Shown: positions 1 to 9,732 of the stretch, piece after piece
How the letters are laid out: every line of letters begins with the position of its first letter
Numbering within the stretch: position 1 is the stretch's first letter
Assembly (NCBI GenBank): GCA_030340625.1
Contig: JAOPHQ010000584.1
Coordinates: forward strand, 232,123-296,122
Reading direction: 5' to 3'
DNA from: Merluccius polli
Lineage: Eukaryota; Chordata; Actinopteri; Gadiformes; Merlucciidae
Length of the DNA: 64,000 nt
Position numbers and translations under genes: made by a program
The notes under the pieces: model-generated
What the model was told of the DNA's origin: nothing
The model's database searches: none
The model's input: only the letters and a program-made list of their open reading frames with translations

Positions 1-635
1 TTCCCAGGTTGCATCTTTATGCAGCAATGCTGTCATTGGCTGAATAGATAGATTAGGAATAAACTTCCCATAGTAGTTTAACAGAGCTAGGAATGACCTG
101 AGTTCAGTAACATGTTTTGGAACTGCAGCCCTCTGAATAGCATCTGTCTTCTCCTTCATTGGATGTATGCCCATAGCATCAATGACATGTCCTAAGTAGG
201 AAACGCTGTTCTGCATGAAAGCACACTTCTCTCTTTTTACCCTGAGATTGTAAGTTTCAAGTCTGCTAAGAACCTCTTCCAAGTTAGTCAGGTGACTTTC
301 TGTATCTTTTCCAGTAATTAAAATGTCATCTAAATAACAGATGACCTCTTCCATGCCCTGAAGAACCTGATCCATAATCTTTTGGAATATAGCAGGAGCG
401 ATAGCGACACCATATGGTAACCTATTGTAGTGATACAAGCCTCTGTGTGTGTTGATAGTCAGGTAATGTCTTGAATTTTCCTCTAACGGGACTTGCGAAT
501 AAGCCTGTGACAAGTCTAATTTGGTAAACTGCTGACCTCCTGCTAGTTTAGTAAATCAATCTTGGGTTTTGGGTAGTGGATACTGTTCCACATTCAACCA
601 TGAATTTATGGTGACCTTGTAGTCTCCACATATTC
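1..635 (-). pseudogene. Reverse transcriptase fragment of a Ty3/gypsy-like retrotransposon, cut by the window edge
   Basis: This is the reverse transcriptase (RT) that copies element RNA into DNA. Reading leftward, the minus strand gives a primer-grip region with CGDYK, then FTKLDLSQAY, then the catalytic YLDDILITGK box near position 335, then the SYLGHVID thumb motif and the start of the RNase H connection. A TGA replaces a sense codon near position 557, just before the FTKL motif. The frame also differs from that of the Gag-protease ORF upstream, so this copy cannot make RT. The rest of pol and the 3' LTR lie outside the window. The family assignment as Ty3/gypsy is secure; the exact clade is not. 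Confidence 0.85.
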
Positions 636-2093
636 TCACAGTATCATCCTTTTTAGGCACACAAACAATTGCAATGATTCCTCACTGTAGGTTTTTAGCA
701 CACAATTTGCTGGACTAAGTTTTACTTCTTTAAACCTGCGTTTAAACAGAGTTTCAGATATCACCGACACAGCTGCGCCAGTGTCTACCTCCATTTTTAC
801 CCTTGTACCATTTACATTGACATACACATAGTAGGGTTTCACAATGTCAACTTTACCCGTATCCATTGCAAAAAGATCAACCCCTCCACTGTCCAATGTC
901 TGACCAGTGTCAATGTTCTTTACTGCATCCACCATGCACCTTGTCAGCCCACCGCCGTCTTCTCTGCTACTGCGGAGCTGAGGCTGGATACGATCTCCAT
1001 CTGCACGAAGATTGGGAGCGTTGCTCTGGTCCACGTGCTGGGGAGCGTTGCTCTGGTCCACGTGTTGGGGAGCGTTGCTCTGGTCCACGTGCTGGGGAGC
1101 GTTGCTCTGGTCCACGTGTTGGGGAGCGTTGCTCTGGTCCACGTGCTGGGGAGCGTTGCTCTGGTCCACGTGCTGGGGAGCGTTGCTCTGGTCCACGTGC
1201 TGGGGAGCGTTGCAACATTCCATATGCATGGTCCCTTTCCTTGTGGCCTTGCCATAGCTTCCTTCCTTATGTCCGCGGCATGCTTTTGCGATGTGTCCCT
1301 TTTTCTTACACTGGTGACACTCTGCGTCCTTGAACCAGCATTCATCCGATCTGTGACCTTTTCCATTGCAGCGATAGCATGACTTCCCGTTAGCTGTAGA
1401 CTTTTCCGTAGCCTCTCGATGCTTTAGTGGAGTCTTCTTCTCCACCACATTAGCTTTATAGCTCCTCTGTGCAAACTGTTGCGCACTGTCCTTTGTTACC
1501 TCAAAAGAGAGCGCCATTTCTACTGCAAGCTGTAGCGTTAAGTCTTTTGTGTGAGCCGCATTGAGTAACCGATCTATTAGGTCACTGCTCTTAACTCCAC
1601 AGACGAACCTATCACACAGTGCTTCATCTAAAAATGTTCCAAATTTGCACGTGGCTGCTAATTTTCTCAAACTTGCAATGTACTCACTCATCGTTTCGTT
1701 TTCCTTTTGGTTTCTTCCGTGAAACTTGCATCTCTCAGCAATAAAGTTGGTTTTCAGAACGTAGTGCTTTTCTAGCATTTCCACCAGTACTTCGTATGTT
1801 TTACCCGATGGCTTATCTGGCGCGCACAAATCCATCAGCAAGCTATGCGCCCTTTTTCCTACCACCGTAAGAAAAAACGCTTTGGTTCTCTCTTCTTTAG
1901 TGTCCAATCCATTTGCTGCAAAGTACTGCTCTAACTGCTCGCGATAACAATCGAAACTTTCCTCACTTTCCTCGAAGTGGAAATCTTCTGGCTTACCGAA
2001 TGCCATCTTCTGTTCGATGGTCCTTTCACTCACCGAACGTCTCTCTGGTTCTTCGTCATCGTAGTCTTCTGCCTCACTGGAGCTGCTTGACAT
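636..2093 (-). pseudogene. Gag-protease region of the same Ty3/gypsy-like element
   Basis: This 485-codon frame starts with an acidic, serine-rich N terminus. A retrotransposon Gag domain follows (about residues 35-200). Two CCHC-type zinc knuckles come next (CYRCNGKGHRSDEC near residue 240, CHQCKKKGHIAKAC near residue 260). After them lies a run of nine-residue repeats (NAPQHVDQS, about seven copies), and then an aspartic protease with the active-site motif DTGAA around residue 440. Gag packages the RNA and the protease matures the polyprotein. The frame ends just after the protease, because a deletion has fused protease sequence to RT sequence out of frame: the linker of roughly a hundred residues expected there is missing. 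The start codon lies about 50 bp inside the LTR. The Gag part alone is still open. Confidence 0.85.
1012..1215 (-). repeat. 27-bp minisatellite inside the Gag-protease frame
   Basis: About seven and a half head-to-tail copies of a 27-bp unit occur here. They alternate between two variants that differ at one base (cacgtgctg and cacgtgttg). Because 27 is a multiple of three, the array keeps the reading frame and adds nine-residue units between the zinc knuckles and the protease. Confidence 0.95.
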
Positions 2094-2146
2094 ACTAACT
2101 CTGTGACTTCTTCCAACTTAAACATCCCATCCTCGTCGCCAAACTG

Positions 2147-2420
2147 TTGTGTATTTACTATTCTTTACTGACTTACTGTTTAAGAGGAACTGGAAGCGCA
2201 CACGGCAGACTACTGACTTAGAATCATTTTATTGAAGACCGTTAACTATAGCGCGTAGCTATCTGGGGCAGAGCAGAGTACCAAGAGAGCCCTCTGGTGG
2301 CGATTCTGCCTTATACACTTCAGTGCAACCAATGGGTGACCACCTCATTAAGCACCAATCATAATGAACCTACACAACCGATTTACCACACTGGCCAATT
2401 CTGTGTTGGGGAACACCACA
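2147..2420 (-). mobile_element. 5' LTR of the minus-strand Ty3/gypsy-like element
   Basis: The segment starts with TG and ends with CA. In element orientation it begins TGTGGTGTTCCCC, holds an AATAAA signal (in CTTCAATAAAATG), and ends ACACAACA. It is followed directly by GTTTGGCGACGAGGATGG, a typical primer-binding/leader start for this kind of element, about 50 bp before the Gag start codon. The boundary at the Gag side is accurate to about two bases. The partner LTR lies outside the window. Confidence 0.75.
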
Positions 2421-2519
2421 GAGAGGTTCCAGACTAATACGCATTTGTGAATTGGTCTGGCGATGCATGGCTAAGCATAAATAAAGTTTATGCTATTCTC
2501 ATTATCTCTATTTCATTGT

Positions 2520-2589
2520 CTCCCTCTCCTCTCTCTTTCATTCTCTCTATTTCTCTTTCATTCTCTCATTCTGTCTCATATTCTCTCTA

Positions 2590-2652
<63 letters not shown>

Positions 2653-2690
2653 CTTTGTCTTTAATTCTCTCTATGTCTATTTCTCTCACA
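2520..2690. repeat. (CT)n microsatellite with flanking CT-rich sequence
   Basis: Pure CT dinucleotide repeats run from about 2593 to 2650, flanked by degenerate TTCTCT-rich sequence. Leu/Ser-only frames across it are not genes. Confidence 0.95.
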
Positions 2691-2945
2691 GTGGCTCAGG
2701 AGATAGAGAGGGTTGTCTGGCAATCGGAAGGTTGCTGGTTTGATCCCAGGCTCCTCCTAGCATCGAGATACCTAACCCTAACTGCTCCTGACGAGCTGGC
2801 TGTTGCCTTGCATGGTTGACACACTGTCGTTGTATGAATATATGTATGAATGGGTGAATGCGAGGCAATAATTGTAAAGCACTTTGAGTGGCCACAGTTC
2901 TGAAAAGTGCTATATAAATGCAGTCCATTTACCATTTTACCATAT
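2690..2945 (+). mobile_element. tRNA-derived SINE
   Basis: The head resembles a tRNA gene. It has an A-box-like GTGGCTCAGGAGATAGAG stretch and a B-box-like GGTTTGATCCC about 45 bp later, the internal promoter of RNA polymerase III. A tRNA-unrelated body follows and ends with AAAGCACTTTGAGTG, GCTATATAAATGCAGTCCA and a short ATTTACC-type repeated tail. This arrangement is common among teleost SINEs, which are copied by a LINE-encoded RT. The tRNA part is too diverged to be a working tRNA gene. Confidence 0.8.
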
Positions 2946-3929
2946 CTATTACAAGAACGCTGCATACAATTATAGTTAAAAAAAAGTCCCCAGGATTGGC
3001 ATGGGAAATGAAAAATGTACTCCAAAGAACACAGTTGTCTACATTATCAATAATGGTAAGACCATGTCAATAATAATTAAGCGAATGAGAGAGAAAAAAA
3101 CACTACAGTTGATTACAATCAATTTCACCATGAAGTATGTGAAAGGCACACTGTTCTTTTTCCAATGTTAAATGAACAGCCATTAAAATGTATTGACAGG
3201 CATGTAATTAGTGGGTACTTTAATGAGGGCTAGGTGGCAATTAGCAACAATACAGATGGATTCCATTGGGTTCACTACTGATTATATGGAAGCCCAACCT
3301 TTGATTAGGAAATAAACCTTGCAATAGACCTTTTATTTACATTTAGTCTCTAGTACCTTTATTTAGGCCTTTTGTTCTATGTTGGTTGGCTGTTTACAAA
3401 GAATTACAAAACAACACAAGCAGTCAATGCTGACAGCTAATATTGAAATATCTGTCTTGGATTTCACATATATATTTCAGCATACAGGTAGTGGGTTTAG
3501 ATGCCTGTGTTAGTTTAGCAAGTTCATTCAAGGAGATTGTGCTGAACTGCAGGACGATTGCTTCAGGGGGGGTCACATGGTGCCGCTCTTGTAGGCTGAT
3601 CAAGATGAATCGTAGGGGAAGCATCAATTTCTTTTCTCATTGATTCGATTTAGTGTTTGAAGAATTCCATGAAGTTGCTTGCAGAGGGAGGAGCCCACTT
3701 TCTGAGTTTTTTTTGCGTTGGACTTTTTACAGTGTCGAAGAGAAACTAAGGGTTCTTTTTGTTTAAAAACTGGAGAACACTGGAGAAGTAGGCGTTTCTA
3801 GAAGCGGTCAATATGCGGTTTTATAGCTAAGCAGGCTATCGTGCCATGAAAGACGGTAAGACTTGAAGCTTAGGGTTAGCCATTTGCGTTCTATTTTTTT
3901 GCAGCTTTGTTTAAGGATGCGAGTGTCTT
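2946..3929. other. No gene seen
   Basis: AT-rich sequence with short open frames only. I see no domain, RNA gene, terminal repeat or splice structure that I can support. Confidence 0.6.
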
Positions 3930-4221
3930 GGTTCAAATTTGTTTATTAGGATAAAACCCCTTGAGATGTACCATCTCGTTTTCGAGGGGGTCCCAACATG
4001 TATCACAGTAACAACATAACAAAGGCGTGACAAAGATTTAAAAAAAAAAATAATACAATTATGTACAAGGTACATCCAACAAAAAAAAACAAAACAAAGA
4101 AAAACAAGACAACAAGAGCACAAACAAAAAGACAAACCAAATACATTTAGTATATCAAAACATTACAACCACTAAGTGGCCAAAATGGCCAAAAACATAC
4201 AGTAGAGTGTGAGTGGATCAT

Positions 4222-4542
4222 TGTGGCGGGGTAACGTCCGGCCACACGCCACCTAAGTGGCTTTCTTTCGGGGCACTCCGACACAGGACACGGGTAGATG
4301 TAGTTCAAGGTGTTTATTGAGTTTAAGGCCAGATGTTATTCGCCGAGCTGATGGTACAACCAGTCATGACGGTGCTCCTCCTCGAGTGTGTGTGCTGATG
4401 GCTGGTTTATCCTGGGTGCCATGATTGCTCATGCACCACAGGTGTGCAGCCCCACCCAGCCAGAGTCCAATCAGTGTGACTCAGGCCAGGTGAGGCTGTA
4501 AACCAGCCATCAACAACACACACTCCACATAAACCCTCCACA
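4222..4542 (-). mobile_element. Solo LTR (321 bp) with 5-bp TSD
   Basis: The segment begins TGTGGCGGGG and ends CCCTCCACA. It is flanked on both sides by the same five bases, ATCAT (4217-4221 and 4543-4547). On the minus strand it holds AACTCAATAAACACC, a polyadenylation signal in the expected place, so it is read as minus-oriented. No internal retrotransposon sequence is present: the element recombined down to one LTR after inserting in the LINE. Confidence 0.9.
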
Positions 4543-4617
4543 ATCATCAAATATAATCAGGTATAAATATAAGATATAGAAAGTAGGTATAGACAGTAGG
4601 TATAGACAGTGACAGCT

Positions 4618-6126
4618 TCATTGATAACAAGAGCAGTCCATCTTAAAGTGAGAGGACAGGGCATGCTTAAACACAACAAATGCTGAAATAGATCGAATAT
4701 CAACAGGTAAATTATTCCAATCTGCTTGACTTAAAAGCTCTTTTGCCAGTTGTTTTCTTAACACAAGGGAGAAAGAAATAAAGTTGAGCAGAGTGCCGAA
4801 CTTGGTAATTAGAGGTAAAAGGTACAAGATACTGTTGTAAATAAGGAGGATAATTAAAATAGATACATTTAAATATAAGTTGAAGCCAGTGAATGTGTCT
4901 TCTTTCATTTAGAGATGGCCATTTAAGTGTATCATACATTGTACAGTGATGAGTGAGAAAAGGACATCCAAGGACAAATCTGCAGAGTCTATTATATGCT
5001 GTGTTAAGTGGAACAAGGTAAGATTTACATGTGTTTTGATAAACAACATCACAGTAGTCCAGAATCGGAAGTATAAGTTGCGAGGCAAGTTTCTTACGGA
5101 CACTGCGTGTAAAGCAATTTCTGGATCGATGTAAAACATTGATTCCAAAGTTGATTTTACGTAACACATGATCAACGTGTGATTTGAATGAGAGTTCAGG
5201 ATCAAGCCATACACCAAGATATTTAATTTTATCAACTTTATGCAGAGAAGTGCCGTCATTACAGGTTATTACACAGGAACCTGGTTTAGATTTAGATTTG
5301 AGTTTCTGTCTGGTACCAAAGATCATAATATTGGACTTTGTTTTGTTGAGCAATCATTTATTATGTAAAAGCCAATCTTGTAAGATGTTGAAATCGGACT
5401 GAAGAGAAGCTTGAATTTGGGGTAGCTCAGGTTTGGATGTGTATATAACAGTGTCATCGGCATAAAGTTGAACACAACAGTTCTTGAAAATTGATGGTAA
5501 ATTATTTACATAAATAGAAAAGAGAAGTGGTCCTAATGTTGAACCCTGGGGTACACCTCTATGTTGAATCAAAAGATCAGATTTATTCCCATGTAGGACG
5601 ACACATTATTTTCTATTATGCAAGGTATGAACTGAACCAGAGAACTGCATTTTCAGAAAGGCCAATAGCATGGAGCTTATCTAAGAGCAGATAGCGATCA
5701 ACAAAATCGAATGCTTTAGTTAAATCAATAAAAATGGCACCTGTGAGATCACCATTGTCGGCAGCACAGAACACGTCGTTGGTGAATTTAAGTAGGGCAG
5801 TAGTTGTGGAGTGGCTAGACCTGAAACCAGATTGAGCTGATGATAAGATATTGTTGATACTGAGATAATGTGAAAGTTGATTATAAATTAATTTTTCGAA
5901 GACTTTAGCAATAGAACATATAATAGATATAGGTCTATAATTGTTGTAGATCAAGTACATCTCCTCCTTTATGGAGTGGAGTGATGCGCGCAAATTTCCA
6001 GATTGATGGTAACTCACATGTAGACAAAGAAAGGTTGAATAGATCAGCAAGTGGATACGTAAGAATATGAGAAGCTAGTTTAATAAACCTGTTTTCTATT
6101 CCATCAAGTCCAGCAACACTGTTCAC
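4618..6126 (-). pseudogene. Reverse transcriptase of LINE copy A, frameshifted
   Basis: Four overlapping frames together give one LINE reverse transcriptase. Palm motifs appear in order: NYRPISII (about 5945), QSGFRSSHST (about 5825), IDLTKAFD (about 5710), RGVPQGSTLGPLLFS (about 5545), the catalytic YADD (about 5455), and KYLGVWLD of the thumb (about 5220). A C-terminal segment follows with LDYCDVVYQ and WNNLPVDIRS near the end. Frame changes lie near 6050-5935, 5616-5572, 5353 and 4800. The RT normally nicks target DNA and copies element RNA there; this copy cannot. Confidence 0.85.
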
Positions 6127-6172
6127 ATTTAATTTGTTTATGGCATTTTGAACTTCAGTTGGTAAAATTTTC

Positions 6173-7483
6173 CTAAAAGAAAAAGAACTGCAGCAAGGTG
6201 ATATTACTAAAGAAGCCAGTAGTCAAGTGAGAGTCAGGTAATAAGGTAGAACAGACAGAGGAGAAATGCTGATTGAATACTTGGGCAATAGATAAAGAGT
6301 CATGTAGTATTGTATTGGCAAATCTTATTTGATTAATAGAATGTTTATCTGCTGTATTAATAATTGTTTTGATTTTGTTCCAGAATTGCTTAGGGTTCTT
6401 AACATCACTAGTGAGACATTCTTTATAGTAGTTTGATTTTGCATTACGGGTTTTTGTCTTGCTCATATTTCTCAGCTGCCTGTATACTTCCCAATCAGCA
6501 TTATCCCTTGTCTGTCGGAATGTTGACCATGCTTTGTCCCTCTGCCTAAACAGACTAATAAGTTCGGGGCTGATCCAAGGGAGATGTCTACCCTTGACCT
6601 TAACAGTTTTCCAAGGAGCATTTTTGTCCACAACATCAGTGAACTCAGTATACAGAAAATCCCAGGCATCTTGTACATCAGGTATTAATTGGTATCTGTC
6701 CCAGTTGATAGCAATCAAATCATTAATAAATACATCTACATTCAATTTCCTGTATTGTCTGATCTTGATTAGTCTTGGTGGCAATTTAGTTAGTTTGATT
6801 TTCCAGACACAGTAGATGATTGAGTGATCACTAAAACAATCAGACAGAACGCCTGACCTTAAAATTCTATTTGGGTGTGAAACAAGTACCCAATCGAGCA
6901 GAGATTGGGTTCTAGAGGTGATTCGAGTAGGCTCATTAATTAATTGAGTAACATTTAGACTACTAAGTTTATTTTTTTCTTTATCGGATGACTTATCTAA
7001 CCAGTTTATGTTGAAATCACCTAGTAAAATGATTTCATTTCTACAGAAAATGGAATTAATGGTGGAGATCAGGCAATTAAAGGACTCTGCAGGAGAAGAG
7101 GGTGGCCTATATATGCTACCAATAGTTAGACATTTATTTATATGAAAAATTACTCTAACAAAAACACATTCAAAATGTAGAGGCTCAATTGAGGGTATGA
7201 CTAATTCAGATACGAGATCAGAGGAAACATATATCGCCACACCTCCACCCCTGGAGCACCTATCAGATATAAATAGAACGTAATTTATGAGATTAATTTC
7301 ATTATCTGAGATGTTACTGTTGAGCCATGTTTCAGAGAGTGTAATGATGTTAGGCTTATGTAGAACAACCCATGCATGAAGTAAGTCCATTTTAGACACA
7401 AGACTCCTAATATTCAAATGAATTATTTTTAGTCCTTTAACCTCATCCATTGTGGGAGCAAAAGTTACCGATGGTACTGTCAC
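6173..7483 (-). CDS. Endonuclease domain of LINE copy A (436 codons open)
   Basis: The frame gives an exonuclease/endonuclease/phosphatase-type endonuclease with its usual landmarks: NIRSL (metal-binding Asn) near residue 25, SETWL (Glu) near residue 50, IYRPP near 125, LGDFNI near 155, and SDHSI (catalytic Asp-His) near 220. After it comes the linker that leads to the RT, with WISPELISLFRQRDK. It would nick chromosomal DNA to prime reverse transcription. The open frame ends in a short run of phenylalanines just before the RT portion, so it is no longer joined to RT. Upstream it appears frameshifted from a hydrophobic leader. Confidence 0.8.
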   Translation of the reverse strand: MTVPSVTFAPTMDEVKGLKIIHLNIRSLVSKMDLLHAWVVLHKPNIITLSETWLNSNISDNEINLINYVLFISDRCSRGGGVAIYVSSDLVSELVIPSIEPLHFECVFVRVIFHINKCLTIGSIYRPPSSPAESFNCLISTINSIFCRNEIILLGDFNINWLDKSSDKEKNKLSSLNVTQLINEPTRITSRTQSLLDWVLVSHPNRILRSGVLSDCFSDHSIIYCVWKIKLTKLPPRLIKIRQYRKLNVDVFINDLIAINWDRYQLIPDVQDAWDFLYTEFTDVVDKNAPWKTVKVKGRHLPWISPELISLFRQRDKAWSTFRQTRDNADWEVYRQLRNMSKTKTRNAKSNYYKECLTSDVKNPKQFWNKIKTIINTADKHSINQIRFANTILHDSLSIAQVFNQHFSSVCSTLLPDSHLTTGFFSNITLLQFFFF

Positions 7484-7660
7484 TAATCATACATAGGTAT
7501 GAAAGTTGGATCCAAAAATGCAATACAGGGTTGTAAAGATTCCATGATTCATTAGCTAGAATAGAACAGACAAACAATAGACATAAACACATACACACAA
7601 AAAGAATAAACACAAAACAACCACACCCTTCAAGAACAACCCAGCAGCTCCAGACACCAT
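7484..7660 (-). pseudogene. 5' leader frame of LINE copy A with a hydrophobic N terminus
   Basis: From an ATG at 7660 (minus) the protein begins MVSGAAGLFLKG and continues as an almost unbroken hydrophobic, cysteine-rich stretch of about 25 residues. It then passes, after a frame change near 7556, into sequence leading to the endonuclease. The equivalent start in copy B (18627, minus) also begins MVS and is also strongly hydrophobic. It resembles a signal peptide or membrane segment, but no function is known to me. Confidence 0.45.
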
Positions 7661-7715
7661 ATTCCAGAGCATTTCCGTGAGTAAACCAAACTGTGTAGGT
7701 AAAGAGCATCTGTTA

Positions 7716-8223
7716 TAGAGTTGTGACGTTCGCGAACGAACCGAATCTATTGAACGGCTCTTTAACATGAACGATGGGAACCGAGTCGCAGTGGTGAGCC
7801 GTTCATTTTGAAAGGTGATACATGATGAGCAAGTGAAAAGAGCTTTATTTACACTTCGACACATTGTATACAAAGATCCAAAATAATGATGTCACTGTCA
7901 AAGCAGAGGGCACCACCTTGCAGAATGTTTACAATGAATGCAGATCAGACATTAAAATCTAGTCCACACATGTTAAATTAAATTATAATCAATATTTAAA
8001 ATATATCAAACTCAGATATCCGATGTCTAAGTCTGAATAATTCAGATCCAAATCTTACCCTATCATTCCTCCCAGTGATTATTTCCCAGATAAAATGGGT
8101 TACCACTAGGCTAGCTTCTTAAAAATAAATTAATATAAATGAGCCAGTCTTTTGAACGGCTCTTTGAAAAGAACGGCTCCTCAAGATCCGGCTCCCTTCA
8201 AAGAGCCATAAATCCCATCTCTA
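7716..8223. mobile_element. Non-autonomous hAT transposon (508 bp)
   Basis: The ends are TAGAGTTGTGA and, reverse-complemented, TAGAGATGGGA. They are flanked by 8-bp target duplications ATCTGTTA (7708-7715) and ATCTATTA (8224-8231), which differ at one base. Subterminal GAACGGCTCTTT motifs occur near both ends in opposite orientations. There is no transposase frame. Terminal sequence and an 8-bp duplication fit the hAT superfamily. Confidence 0.85.
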
Positions 8224-8231
8224 ATCTATTA

Positions 8232-9000
8232 AACTCAAGGCTCGTCTGCATTAAATAAGAAAAAAGAAGAAAGTGTAGCTCAAAAAGAGAAAAGAAAACC
8301 ATGGCACTGGGCTTTTTGTAGATCGCTTTTTAACAATGAGAGGTGCAGCAGAGTCAATGGCTGCAGATAGGGCAGTGTTAAAGTCAACAGTGAGCAAGTG
8401 GCAGGGGTAACTTATCTGCCATGGCTGCAGTAGTTGCAGGGGTGATACAAGCCAAGATCCAGCCTGTTTCCACCATTGTGGGTAGGTTGCTGGATTTTAA
8501 GCTATTTGAAACCAAATGTATCTATCTGTGATCAGCTAGAAAATTCAGAGAACTCATCCACAAAAAGTGATTACAGGCCCAGTGGGTGGTAAACTATAGC
8601 TAAGAAGAATGTTTTTTTCTGCAATGCTTTTTGTTTGTTTGTAGGCACTGAGGAGCAGAAAGCAAGCACCTCATAAGATGAAAATTGATATTTCTCTGAC
8701 AAGTTTCGAATTAGAGATTAGGGCCACTCCACCACCTTTTTTGATTCTCAAGATAATTGTGAGCTAACGTAGTTGGGTGTAGTAGCTTCGTTTAATGGCA
8801 GATACACGTCTGGTTTTAACTAGGCTTCACATAGGCCCAGGATATCTATCTTATTTTCAACAATTAGATCCTGGACCAAGAGCGCTTTATTTGAAAGCGA
8901 TCTGATATTCATAAATCCAATTTTGCGCTCTTTCGATTTATTAATGTTAGGGAGAGTTGGGTTACCACTCTGAGGAAGAGGAAGTTGGAGAAATAACAAT
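8232..9000 (-). pseudogene. L2-type LINE relic (endonuclease part)
   Basis: On the minus strand near 8930 the text reads FMNIRSLSNKALLV, followed by an E-A-stop-LKP equivalent of the catalytic ETWL. Further on come a YHP-G-P-like segment (about 8590) and AAPLIVKKRSTKSP (about 8320), which matches the linker between endonuclease and RT of other L2 copies in this window. Several in-frame stops are visible. It is close in layout to the intact L2 at 19709-24489 but much more diverged. Its RT part is missing, probably lost beyond the hAT insertion. Confidence 0.65.
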
Positions 9001-9732
9001 GGGATTTTTGCAGATTTACAGTTGCCTTCGCCTACAGTTTTTACACCTCAAGACAGTATGGGGCAGCGCCACAATGCCAATAGGTGTAGGTTTACTATAA
9101 ACTTCCAGTCAGCATTACGTGCTACATCACCCAGGCTAACTAGCTTAGTTAACCCACCCAGTGTGACTCTGCAATGTTGGCTAGTATGTTGCTATCAGGT
9201 TTGCTAATTGCCTGCATCCCAGCGTGCTGTAAGTGAATGTGACACGCCTGGCTAAGACATCTATCTATGTTTTCTGACATAATTGTGGCGCCTAACCTAG
9301 TAGGCTCTAGTCTAGTCTAATGAGTTGGTGCATGTTTCTCCTCCATGATGTACTTTTTAAGGTTAATTGGATGGCTATAATTGTGGCTTCTCAGCGCTGT
9401 GACAGGAAAGCCGTAGATTGTGTAGCTCAAACGCTGTTCCAGCCCATCAAAGAGCTGTTCTCCACACCTGTCATGTTCTCCATGTATGTATCCCTATATG
9501 CTTTAACAAGCAGCTAAACACCTGAAATGGTGATGTAAACAAATGCTGGCCATATTAAATAAACTGGTTATCTTAAAGGTCATACTTGCAATGAAAATGA
9601 AACAATATGAAAAAAATATGAAATAAATACACATGAAGAATCAATCTTACACACCAACAACGCTAACAAAGGCCTGGAGTGTCTTAAACAATAATGCCAA
9701 TAATGGACACCAGGGGGTGGCAAAGTGGACAA
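9001..9732. other. Unassigned sequence, perhaps the 5' region of the L2 relic
   Basis: Short open frames only. Position suggests it could be the 5' UTR or ORF1 of the relic at 8232-9000, but I cannot see an esterase motif or zinc-finger cysteines, so this is not supported by sequence. Confidence 0.35.

Larger units (their letters stand above)
3930..7715 (-). mobile_element. Non-LTR retrotransposon (LINE copy A), nearly full length but broken
   Basis: A minus-strand LINE of the jockey group (the CR1/L2/I-like range; clade unresolved). It has a 5' leader, an apurinic-type endonuclease, a reverse transcriptase and a 3' end near 3930, marked by the inverted-repeat-like text ctcgttttcgaggggg and an AATAAAC tail. 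A solo LTR is inserted in the 3' part (4222-4542). Its 5' end abuts a hAT MITE at 7716. A second, more decayed copy lies at 9733-11225 and 18345-18660. Confidence 0.8.

Noticed and set aside
1012..1215. Evenly spaced repeats that could suggest a CRISPR array
   Set aside because: Units are directly adjacent with no unique spacers; it is a minisatellite in a eukaryotic retroelement.
866..1382. Open frames on the plus strand across the 27-bp repeat
   Set aside because: They are antisense to Gag and consist mostly of repeat units; the minus-strand frame has zinc knuckles and a protease.
2690..2770. Possible tRNA gene
   Set aside because: A- and B-box-like sequence is present, but the arms do not fold into a tRNA and a SINE body and tail follow.
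2447..2819. Leu/Ser-rich frames on the plus strand
   Set aside because: They are translations of the (CT)n tract.
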